From assembly GCA_930367215.1 (NCBI GenBank), contig OV884059.1, forward strand, positions 5,232,945 to 5,296,944: a DNA stretch of 64,000 nt. The letters are read 5' to 3'. Of this stretch, positions 35,751 to 46,100 are shown piece after piece (position 1 is the stretch's first letter; every line of letters begins with the position of its first letter). Both the position numbers and the translations under genes were made by a program. The notes below the pieces were generated by a model. The model was not told the DNA's origin, searched no databases, and saw only the letters and a list, made by a program, of their open reading frames with translations. The DNA is from Pollenia angustigena. Its lineage: Eukaryota > Arthropoda > Insecta > Diptera > Polleniidae.

Positions 35751-36782
35751 CAGTGTTACCGTTCGCCCGACTAAAGTCGCAATTTGACCCTTTTTCAGCG
35801 GTCTGCGACTTTTTGTGAGACTTTTTTTTATCACCGACTTTTGCGACTATTTTAATTTTTCTGCTACTTTGTACCCTTTTTGTTAAGACTCTTACAAAAC
35901 ATTCAATTTTCTTATTATTTGTATCAAAAAAAAAAAAAAATTCGTCAAAATAGCCTCGTCAAAATTTAAAAACAATTCATAAATTATTGTTCATTTGGCA
36001 ACACTTTTATTACATTTTTGCAACCTTGTCATGTATACAACGTATTTGAGGCGAATTCAGTTCAAGGTGGTGGCAAGTTTTGACAGTTCGGACCAATTTG
36101 TTTTAATTTGTCAGTGTTTTGTTAGCAATGCAATGCAAAAAACCTCTGTTGTTTCTGTTGGTTTTGGATTTTTGTAGTCTTAGCACCACCTGTAGTTTTC
36201 GAATCGTAAACACTAGCAAAGCAATGTAAAAACATGCAATTCAATGCTGTCATCTTTAAATTTAATAGACAAAGATATAGAAGACTGGATTCCGTGTGAT
36301 GAACTTATTTCTAAATATAGAAATAAAATTTCAAAAAATTAGTATTTATGTAGGTATGTTAAGAAAGAGAAATATTGCGCCAAGATCAAACGAACGGAAT
36401 TAAAGTAAAATTTTCAAGGGGCTTTAATTGGACAAGCTTAAATTTTGTCAAAAATATATTAACCTTAACTTTTTTGGCTTGTTTTTAAACAGAAATTCTA
36501 CTCCTTTGACCTTGGCAGCATACGACAAATTTATTAAACTTAAGTAAATGTTTTCACTATACATGAAAACATGGACAAACATGTACATTGTTATGAAATA
36601 TGATAAAAATGAATTCTGCAATAAGCTTTTTGTTTCAATTGTTTTGTTATGCTTTTTATTAATAAAAAACGTTAAACAAAATATGTGCGACTTTTATTTT
36701 CTGAAACGACTTTTTTGTGCGACTTTATTTTTATAAAACAACCTTTTGTGCGACTTTTCAAAAATTCCTAACGGTAACCCTG
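35751..36782. mobile_element. hAT-like non-autonomous transposon with 8-bp target duplication (1032 bp)
   Basis: Ends CAGTGTTACCGTT and AACGGTAACCCTG, flanked by perfect GCTGGTAC repeats (35743-35750 and 36783-36790). Eight-base duplications and CAG..CTG ends are the hAT signature. GTCGCAA/TGCGACTTTT words crowd both subterminal regions. The small open frames inside do not resemble a transposase. Confidence 0.85.
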
Positions 36783-36799
36783 GCTGGTACTCGTTTGAA

Positions 36800-37850
36800 A
36801 ATCGGTTGACTGGTGCATATCGTACGTGACATAAAACGGAAGTGATATTTGTGTGAATGTAAAATAATACGAAAATCTGCGAATTGTGTGAGGTTTTTCT
36901 CCTTTTTTTAATTTCATACATTAAACTACATACTTTTTTCTTTATAATCCGTAATTGGAAAAAAAAATTTTTTTTTTGATGGTTTTATAATGAACCAAAT
37001 GAATTATCGTACGTGACAGATTTTTCTCTTATAGTATTAACAAGGTATGAAATATATTTTTTGTAAATATATGTATATTAAAACTTAAAACAAACAAGTA
37101 AGAAAGTATAGTCAGGCAAGCCCGACCATATGATACCCTACACCAATATATTGAAAAAAAAATTTTTGAGAGGGTACCCTATTTGGGACCCATGGCCAAT
37201 CAAGGTCACCAAAACAGAATAATGCTATGAGGTTAATAATTATATAAAATTTCTTTGTGCCGAATATTATTTAGTTGTATTCATCTATATGAGATTTGTT
37301 TGCCCCTAACCGATTTAAGGAAGGGCGTTTATTTAGGACCTATGGTTAATTTTGGATCTAACAGCACAACATTTTGTCATGACATAGTACCTATCATAAA
37401 AGTCATTGTCGCCAATTTTTATGTAAATACGAACATTTATAAGGAAATTGCATTAGTTAAAAGCTTTTTTCGGGAGTAGTACTTGTATTTGACCATAGCA
37501 AATTTGGACCGATTCCATTAATTCCAGTAATAATATAAGGTTTGACCAAATTTTAACTAAATAACAACATAATATTTAAGATGATGCACTTAGTTGCATT
37601 TTAGTACTTACAATATCGTACGTGACGAACTTTAAAAGCTTATAAAACTTTTTGTTACCAATTTAAAAAAAAATTTCGAGCAATAATTTTTTGCAACAAA
37701 TATCTGGCTTTGAACTTTTATTTTAAAACTCCTAAGACTGATCAATTTCAAATGACAAAGACAAATGATGTTTTTGCACCACGTACGTGACTTTAGAATA
37801 GCTTCCAAAACAAACACAAAAATATACCGCTAATTGAACTATATATTTGG
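36800..37850. other. Cluster of ATCGTACGTGAC words around a repeat fragment
   Basis: ATCGTACGTGAC occurs at 36819, 37006 and 37614, and CGTACGTGAC at 37782. TACGTG is the binding word of bHLH-PAS/Tango dimers, but conservation beyond six bases suggests an old repeat. A hairpin-ended repeat fragment lies between copies two and three. Confidence 0.45.
37088..37585 (+). repeat. Hairpin-ended dispersed repeat, 3'-truncated copy
   Basis: AACAAGTAAGAAAGTATAGT, GTCAGGCAAGCCCGAC, GATACCCTACACC, then shared interior such as CCTATTTGGGACCCATGG and AGCACAACATTTTGTCATGA. The 3' hairpin is missing. Confidence 0.65.
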
Positions 37851-38960
37851 TCTTTCCTCGTGGATCTTGTTCATTGTTGTTGTAACATTAATTTCAAAGC
37901 ATAATTCCAGGGTTGCCAGTATCTGTATTTATTTGGCAGAATATTGTCAATTGCAGTTACTAAAAATGAATTAATGAAAAAGTGAGTGAAAACTTTTATT
38001 TTTTGATTTTTAAAAATTGTAATAAGCTATAAGTACCTCGGCATAGTAAAGTTTGAGTGTTTTTTCCTTTCTACCATATTGGAAAAAAAGTTTCAAGCGT
38101 TTTAAATGTTTGAGTCGTGGTTGACATTCTCATGGTAATGCCCATATGTATATGGATTTATGAACTGCCTGTTTATCTATTTCCGAAAAAAGAATTCGTT
38201 CGCTTAACTTACATAAAACAAAAACAAATAATAAAATATTGTTTCGAAATCGATGAACAGGCCATAATAATCATAGACCAACTATACGAACGGATTGAAA
38301 AATACTTCTTTGCCATAAAAAAAAAATCTTTTGGCCTCTCCGGAGAAATCGGGGTTCATCCAAAGTGGCCACTAAAAATGTGAAATCAAAGATTTCACTG
38401 GATTTAGCCAGTGGAAAGAAATACATTTTATGAAAAATGGAATAATGTAACCTACGAATACTAACTTACACGCTTCCGCTTTTGAACAGTTTTAAACAAG
38501 TCGCTGTAGTTAGTACCAGGGTATCAACAAAATTTAAAATGTGCAAAAAAGTACTTTTAACCCAACCCTGTACACGACAGTTTCATTTTAATGATGGGGA
38601 ACGATCGTTGACTTCAATTAAGAAAAACAATTTTTTTTTTATATTTTTGCTGTTTTACTGCTGCAAGTTGGCGAGAGAGTTGGAGACGGGCCAGGCCCCA
38701 TTTTCCAAAATAAAGTAAAACAAACAAAGTGAAAGAAAAGAAACAATACATGAATTTAAAGCAAGGCTGGGAATAGTTAATTAATTGATAAATTGTGTTT
38801 GAATTAAAAAAAAATATTAAATTTTTTTTTTAGTTAAATAGAGATTAATAGACAAAATCCAATTAATTTTTTATATCAAAATTTTCAAATTCTTTTAGAA
38901 ATTCTTACAAAATTTTTGTTTTAAATTTTTTTTTTTTTTTTTTTTTTTTTTTGTTTCAAA
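37850..38960. other. AT-rich spacer
   Basis: An 88-codon frame at 38117-38383 and a 78-codon frame at 38482-38718 have no homology I recognise and no splice context. Long T run at 38929-38951. Nothing else seen. Confidence 0.4.
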
Positions 38961-38964
38961 TTTT

Positions 38965-39060
38965 TAATATTTTAATAAGACTTAAGCTCATCAAATTTAA
39001 TTTTCATTAAATTATTTTTAGTGAAGGAAGCAATTGACAATATAAAATAAATAAAAAAAA
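38965..39060 (-). repeat. Tail fragment of the tRNA-derived SINE family
   Basis: GCTCATCAAATTTAATTTTC and ATTAAATTATTTTTAGTGAA match the 3' tails of the SINE copies in intron 1 (minus orientation). Confidence 0.5.
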
Positions 39061-39690
39061 TTTTAAAACTTGTTGAGCTATTCGGGACCAAACTAAATGA
39101 TCTACTGAGATATCCCACGGCTACTGGCACGATCTGATACCACATTAGTTTAACTATATTACGAATTAAATGCCAGCATATCTGGTGAATGGTGCGGACT
39201 TGTTAAAACGAAGTCCTTTTGTTTCTACTTGACTGTTTGCGCAAAGTGAACTACTACGATAACCAACCAATTGATTACTGAGAACTTGTTCGCTATTTCT
39301 TTTTTAACTCCGGCTATATTTTTAGATTTTATATACATAAATTATTTTAGTTAAATCTGAAACATAAAGTTCGATTAAGACTGACACACTTTAAATTTAA
39401 AAAGATGATTTGGTTGTTTTGCTGACGTCAAAAGGCACTTTTTGTCCAGCGATAAAAAAGTAAAATGAACTTGTGAAACAGATGACATGTTCCAAAGTTG
39501 TTTTTAACAGAAGATTATTTATTTTTTTTATAAATTTGATTTTGCAAACGCATACACAAATTATTTAATTAATGTAGACTTTGCTCTTATAAAAATTAAA
39601 AATATTGATAAGACTTTGAAAATAGTATTTTTTATGATTATCATCTTTTCGTTTTAATAATTTTTTTACAGTATAAACAGGAGTAAACAA
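39061..39690. other. AT-rich spacer
   Basis: No feature seen. Confidence 0.4.
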
Positions 39691-39699
39691 AACCGACAG

Positions 39700-40563
39700 C
39701 AGGGTTACCGTTAGAAATTTTTAAAATGTCTCACAAAAGGGCTTTGTATAAAAATAAAGTCGCACAAAAAAGTCGTTTTAGAAAATAAAAGTCCCAAATC
39801 TTAATTTAATGACTTTTTTTGTAAAATGTCTTAATGTTTGATGCTTTTAAATCTTTTTTGCAAAGACTATTATACCAACTTTATCCCTCGTATTCAAAAA
39901 CGATTATTAAATTTTAGAAAAGTGGATTTAGAAAAATTTTAATAAAAAATTAGTTTTTTAAACCTTTATTAAATTTAAAATCCGGGGCCTAATTCTGGCA
40001 ATCTTTATCGAGTACTTTCTCGATTCGAAAGCAATTTAATTTCTTATTCTTTCAGTCGATACTAAACGAATCGAAATTATTTTTTTTTAGTATTGTGAAA
40101 CTTAAATGAATGCTTTACAACACTGAAAAAATAATTCCGATTCGTTCAGTATTGACTGAAATAATTAGATATTAAATTGCTTTTGAATAGAGAAAGTACT
40201 CGATCACGACTGCCAGAATCAGGCCCCTGTTTATGAATACAATCATATCTATTTATTTTTTTATAAGTTCTCTGAAAAGCTGTCTAATATATTAATATTA
40301 TATCCATAATAATGTTTAAAAAAAAATATGTATAACGGTGTTGCCGAACGAAGAATAACTTGTTGATTGCTTTTAATTTTATGACGCCGACGCCAAACTA
40401 GATCGCTGCCCTTCATTTTGATGATCTTTTTTTATAAATCGGAAAGCGTCACAACAAAATAAAACAAATTCGCAAAATTAGATGAATTTAAAAAGTTGCA
40501 CAAAAGGTAGCAGACCGCCAAAAAGGGGTCAAATTGCGACTTGAGTGTACGAACGGTTGCCCT
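39700..40563. mobile_element. hAT-like non-autonomous transposon, second copy, opposite orientation (864 bp)
   Basis: CAGGGTTACCGTT at the left and AACGGTTGCCCT at the right; flanks ACCGACAG and AACGACAG match in 7 of 8 bases. The terminal sequences (GCAGACCGCC, GTCAAATTGCGACTT) are the reverse complement of the left end of 35751-36782, so it is the same family. Confidence 0.75.
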
Positions 40564-40999
40564 AACGACAGCACGTAAAAAAAAATTAAAAAAAAAGAGT
40601 CAGTACCAAACCAGAGAAAATTTATTTTTAACCCCATTTAAATTATGGCGCGTTTGAGAGAGAGTAGCAAAGAAATAAAAAGGTAAATAAGAACAAAAGC
40701 AAAGATAAAAACAAAAGCATTTGCTTTGATTTTGGGAGGCTCTGACTCGTTGCCTGCCACAACAAGTGATTTTGTTTTGTATAACAAATTTTTTGTTTTT
40801 GTAATAGAGGCAAACAAAGCAACATTGTAGAAAAAAATACACACATCAGGGAGGGAAATCATGGTACAATTGTACTTTTTTTTTTTGGTACATTTTGGGC
40901 CTTGTTGTTACAGGGGTACTACCGCGGCTTACTTGGTACCTTTTTAAATATATTATATAATAACGTTTCGCTATATGACAACAATAAATTTGTTTTTTT

Positions 41000-41610
41000 T
41001 TTGCACAGTTCTGTCTCTTGGACGACATGCCATGTTCTTCGACGTCTTGATCGGAATTTCGATGGCGCGCTGTAGAACTGTAATCAACTGTGAGTCGCTT
41101 AGGAGGGATCAAGGTAGATGGCAGGGTGATAATGCCTGCTTTATGTGCAGGACTCTATAGGCTGGCTAAGACGCGGGAAAATCCACGAGCGTCTTTATTA
41201 GGACGATAATATCTGTCATTACGGGTAACTAATTGATAGGGACCCATGCGGTGGAAAACCCACGTGCGTCTTTCTTAGGACGGTAATATCGGTCATAACG
41301 GGTCACTAATTGATACGGTGGCGATGATGGGCCTAGGTTATAATGACTATTGCAGAAGTTGTCATTATGAGGAAGAAGAGCAGGAGAAGGAAATTTACTT
41401 TCTTCGCCAATGCCCTGGTCTCGGGGTCTTTTTGGGAGAACAGAATTGCTTGTTTAGATGCTGTCTCTAATATAGTACTAGGGTCGATCTCTCTCTTAAT
41501 CTTCGGGGAATAGTCTAATGAACACTGGCTTGACTCCCGTCACTGTCTCAAGGTACCACAAAGGGACTGCTATAAGGAAACATGTAACTCGTCCTCGTGT
41601 CGGATGCCTA
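41000..41610 (+). pseudogene. Second decayed 3' end of the same RNase H-bearing non-LTR family
   Basis: Plus strand around 41030-41160 reads LGRHAMFFDVLIGISMARCR then RRDQGRWQGDNACFMCRTL, matching the minus-strand copy at 30.8-31.5 kb. It has stops, a local tandem duplication of about 80 bp (GGAAAATCCACGAGCGTCTT and GGAAAACCCACGTGCGTCTT) and a decayed YNDYCRSCHYEEE segment near 41340. It is 5' truncated and is followed by a 21-G run. Confidence 0.75.
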
Positions 41611-41628
41611 TAATCAACAAAAGAAAAT

Positions 41629-41649
41629 GGGGGGGGGGGGGGGGGGGGG
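41629..41649 (+). repeat. 21-base G homopolymer
   Basis: Unbroken G run directly after the LINE remnant. Exceptional in DNA this AT-rich; assembly length may be uncertain. Confidence 0.85.
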
Positions 41650-41711
41650 TTTAAGCAATATGTATACCGCTTGCAAAATATTGATAATATTTAAACAATA
41701 TACATGCTTAA

Positions 41712-41828
41712 AGTGGGGTACGCACTTTCGAACATAAATGACAGTTTTGCCCAAATTTTCGCTTGGCAACTACCAATTATCGTGAAATTTTTTAACCGCA
41801 ACTCAAGTTCGATAATGTGTATCCCACT
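41712..41828. mobile_element. MITE with AGTGGGRTAC ends, TAA target duplication (117 bp)
   Basis: AGTGGGGTACGCACTTTCGA at the left, TCGATAATGTGTATCCCACT at the right, and TAA on both sides (41709-41711, 41829-41831). Confidence 0.75.
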
Positions 41829-41831
41829 TAA

Positions 41832-42806
41832 CGGTCGAAAGTGTCACAGATAAAAAATAAGTTAAATGAAAAAGTTGTAAAAGGAATTCCATCTATTCCA
41901 CATTCCTCGGGCAACGTCTAACGTATTTTTTCTTTCCAAATCCTAATTTTTTCAATTTGATACAAACAAAAGATTTATTGAAGTCAACAAATTCGTGTTG
42001 CTTCAATTTTAAAACAACAGAAAATTTTATTATTTAAAAATATTTTATAAATATGTAGTTTGTTTTAATATGTAACTGATCTCTAGAACTGCAGAGACTT
42101 ATGAATGTTCATAACGACAGCTCAATTCCAAAACATGGTAAGTCGAAAAACTTAAATTAGCAGAAGAATCTTTTCAAGTTTACGAGTAAAACCACAAGAT
42201 AAGTGCAATTTTGTGCATAACTTTAGATTGGCCGATCAACACCAAAATTTGACGAAATTTGAATTTGACAGTTGAACCATACGAAATTCAAAAGCGTACA
42301 AAAATTAAAAACATGCTAAGTCTACATAGCATGATATTGAATTGAGCGGTCGATATGTAATATTTATTATTTTAAAGGTATATTTTTTGTGTGAATTTTT
42401 TTACACAGTTTTGTTTAGTTTTGTTTTTAATAAATATTTGAAAATGGTACTTTCATTGTCTAAAAAGTACTTTTTATTTTTGTTATAGTTGGTACAAAAT
42501 CATCCTTTCATCTCTAACAAACATTAGCGCTGCTAAAATATAAGATCGTAACAGAATTAATACAATCATTTGTGTAAAATGTTTAGTCTTGACTAGACTT
42601 TTAAAGACTTTAGAAGTGCCAGTTTCCTCAAAATTAATAATAAAACAAAAGAGATAAAACAAAAAAATAACGAAAAATTGAAATAGTTTTTTTCCAAAAT
42701 AACTAAAAAAAATTACCGATTTTAAAAGAATATATATTAGAAAAAAAAAATTAAAGTTTTACTTCCTTAAAAAAAAATAAACAGTGTTAAAAACCAAATT
42801 TCTAGT
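41832..42806. other. Region upstream of the gene's first coding exon
   Basis: AT-rich sequence in which the promoter or 5' UTR of the acyl-CoA synthetase may lie. I see no convincing TATA or initiator. Any transcription start here is inferred from position only. Confidence 0.35.
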
Positions 42807-43100
42807 ATGATGCGTTCCTCTACTGCCCGTCTGGCCTCGCAATTATTACGTACAACTCCCTCCCAGTCGTCGGTCTGTTCGACCGCTTGCAGCCGTTCGC
42901 TCAACACGAATAAACGTCAACAAAACACAGCGGCCAGGTTTGAGAACAATTTAAACAATCAAACCGATAAATGTTTACACTATTCCAATGAAGAAGGTTA
43001 CATTAAGACATCGGCCTTTGAGAATACGCTCTTGCCAAACTGTACATTGGACAAATACATTTGGCGTGATTTCAAATTGTGGGAAAATAATGTGGCAACG
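42807..43100 (+). CDS. Exon 1 of the acyl-CoA synthetase: presequence and N-terminal start of the enzyme
   Basis: 98 codons, phase 0 at the donor (ACG|GTAAGT). Two adjacent Met codons, 42807 and 42810; I chose the first because no upstream in-frame ATG gives a better product, but either could serve. Residues 1-45 are rich in Ser, Thr, Arg and Lys with the first acidic residue at Glu46. A possible processing region lies near Arg30-Ser31-Leu32. Residues from about 78 (NCTLDKYIWRDF) are typical of the family's N-terminus. Reading through the donor reaches a stop after six more codons, which supports the splice. TTCTAG directly upstream of ATG could be a splice acceptor, so an untranslated first exon further upstream is possible. 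Confidence 0.9.
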
Positions 43101-46100
43101 GTAAGTGGTAACAAAAATTAAAAAAATATGTGTAAACATTTTTGAAAAGAAAGTTTTTTTCACAGTTAAAAAAATATTTTATTTTTATTTATAGAAAAGA
43201 TTTTTATTTTTTTAAACATTTTCTAGTTAAAAAAATAATTTGAAAAATGTTTAAAACATTAAAACAAAGTGTTTTTTAAAACGAAAAATGTCGTTGATAT
43301 TTTAATTTTTTATTTAAAACAATTAAAAAGTGTTATTTTTTGTACTTTTATCAAAATGAAAATTGTCGTAAATCTATTAATTTTTAAACATTTTCTTAAA
43401 AAAAGTAATTTGGCGGATTTTTTATAAAAATTTTAAAAAGTAGTATTTTTTTTTTAAATGAAAATTGTCCTGAATTTTTAACATTTTTTAGTAAAAGAAA
43501 GAGTTAATTTTCACTAGAAATTTCTTAGATTTTTATAAAAATATTAAAACAAAGTTTTTTTTCACAATTAAAAAATATTTTTATATAGAAATGTTTTTTA
43601 GTACTTTTTAATTTTACTTTTTACTTTAACTTTTAAAAAAAAGTAGTATTTTTCGTACTCTTTTGAAAACGAAAATTGTCTTATTTTTTTAATTTTTAAA
43701 CGTTTTCTGGTTAAAAAAAAGTAATATGGCTGATTTTTAAAAAATTTTAAAAAAGTAGTTTTTTAGTACTTTTTGCAAAATGAAAATTGTCGTATATTTT
43801 TTAAATTGTTTTAGTTAAAAGAAAAAGTCAATTTAAACTATAAATTTCTTAATTTTTTATAAAAAATATTAAAAGAAAGTAGCATTTTCAGTCAAAAAGT
43901 ATTTTGGCTTTTTATTAAAACATTTAAAAACGTAGTATTTTTAGTACTTTTTTAAAAATGAAAATCGTGGTAAATTTTTTAAAATTTTATTGTTAAAGAA
44001 AAAATTAATTTTCACTAGAAATTTCTAAATTTTTTATAAAAATTATTAAAAGAGAGTTTTTTAAAACAATAAAAAAGAGTATTTTAAAAAAGAGAAGTAA
44101 TTTAGTACTTTTCCAAAATTAAAATGTTGTTGATATTTAAATTTAAAAAATTTTGGTTAAAAAAGTATTTTGGCTTTTTATTAAACATTTAAAAATAAAT
44201 AGTGTTTTTAGTACTTTTTCAAAAAAAAAAATTATAGTAAATTATTTAATTTTTAAAAATTTTTTAGTTAAAAAAGTAAAAATAATTTTTAGTTTGTTTA
44301 TTAAAAATTAAACTTTTTTTCTTAAAATCACCAATTTTTTAGGTTTTGATATGAAATAAATCTTTAAAAATGAATTAAGTACAACTTTAAATGAATTTCA
44401 AAAAATTTTTAGTACTTTTTTTTTAATTTCTTATTCCATAAAAATTCTTATATTTTTATTTTAAAAAATTTTCATGTTTGTGATTTTTATTTTTGAAAAA
44501 TTAAAAAAGTAGTTATTTTAGTACTTGTTCTAAAAATTTAAATCTATTAAAGAAAATGTAAATTTTAAAGAATTAAAGTAATAATATTTATTATTCGTTT
44601 GATTTAACAACATATAAAAACCAATTTAGTACTTTTTTTAGCTAAAATAAAATAGAGTATTTTTACTACTTTTTTTTAAAAATTAAATTTTTTTCTACCC
44701 TGAAATTTTAAATTTTATATACCTAAAAAATCGGTTAAAATAAGTTTCGAAAAATTTTTTGGCCTTAAAACTTTTTTAAAAAAGGGAGTAATTCTTTTTT
44801 AATAAAAAACCTTCAAATTTTAGGGCTTTGTAACAGTTTTTTCTACAATTGATTTGTATGTTTCTTCTTTCAGATTTTTTAATAAAAACGTAAAATACTT
44901 TTTAATTTTAAGACATATAAAATACTCTTCTTATGTCAATTAAATAACAATTTAGTACAGAGGAAAAATGTTCTTAATTGAAAATATTTTAATTTTCAAT
45001 CCAAATTTTTATATGTTTTTTATAAGGCTAAAGCTCATTAAATTTAATTTCCATTAAATTATTTTTATGAAGAAAGTAATTTAACAACATGAAATTAATT
45101 AAAATTGATTAATAATTTTTCATTCTTGACTGACCTGGGAATCGAACCCAGATTTTTACGGACATGTTTCGATAGTAACCATACTATTTCTTCAGAAATC
45201 TTTGCCGTTTAACACTCACCGCCATTGTCGACGGCTGTTAACAAAAAAGAAAAAGTTTTAGTAGATTGTTTTGTTGTATTGACAACATTATACTTTATTA
45301 TTATCTATGGACATAACTAAGCCTAAATAATTTTCGAATGTAATCAATAATAAAATAAAGATAAGCTTTTAGACCTTGTTACAGAAATCGATAAAATAAT
45401 TAAGTAATAAAACTAAAGAAAAACAAGAGATTAGTTGATTATAGTGAATTTTTGTAAACAAGGGAACGTTGAAGAATGTTTGAACAACCATTTGAAAATC
45501 GTAGTATTTTTATAACTTTTCAAAAAAGGCATTAATTCCCTACAAGAAATGAATTAGCGAACCATCATATTTTTCACAACCTTTCAAGAAATTGCATTAA
45601 TTTCTTGTAGGGTTGTCTAGAAATTAATAAAGTTTTAAATAAAATTGTGTGAATTTCACTTAAAACATATTCACCCTTATCGTGTTTGGCGTATTTAAAA
45701 AAAGACTACGACTGTTTGGTAATAGATCAAAGAGAACTTGAACTTATTTCCTTTAATCTATTGCCAAACAGTCGTAGGCGTATTTTAAATACGCCAAACA
45801 CGATAAGGTTGAATATAATTAATACTCATTTTTAAAAGTTAGTACTTTTACATTTTGTTAACAATTCAATGTTTTTTTTTTTTTAATTTACATAAAAATC
45901 GGGGATTTGTTTTCCAAATTATCTTTCCATTTTTCGTTATTATTTTCTTTATATTACATATATTCCCTCAAGCTTATATTTACATTTAACTCTTTTCCTT
46001 TCCATTAAATTCTTATCGCAAACCTTAACCTTTAACAAAATCTTAATTGCTTACAAAATCTCTTCGTCTTTTGTCCCCTTTTTCTATTATTTCCATTCTA

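Noticed and set aside
38117..38383. 88-codon frame as a gene fragment
   Set aside because: I recognise no domain, and AT-rich codon choice equals the background. Conservation data would be needed.
1..42806. CRISPR array or prokaryotic defence system
   Set aside because: The tandem arrays lack constant repeats with unique spacers, and introns and SINEs show a eukaryotic genome.
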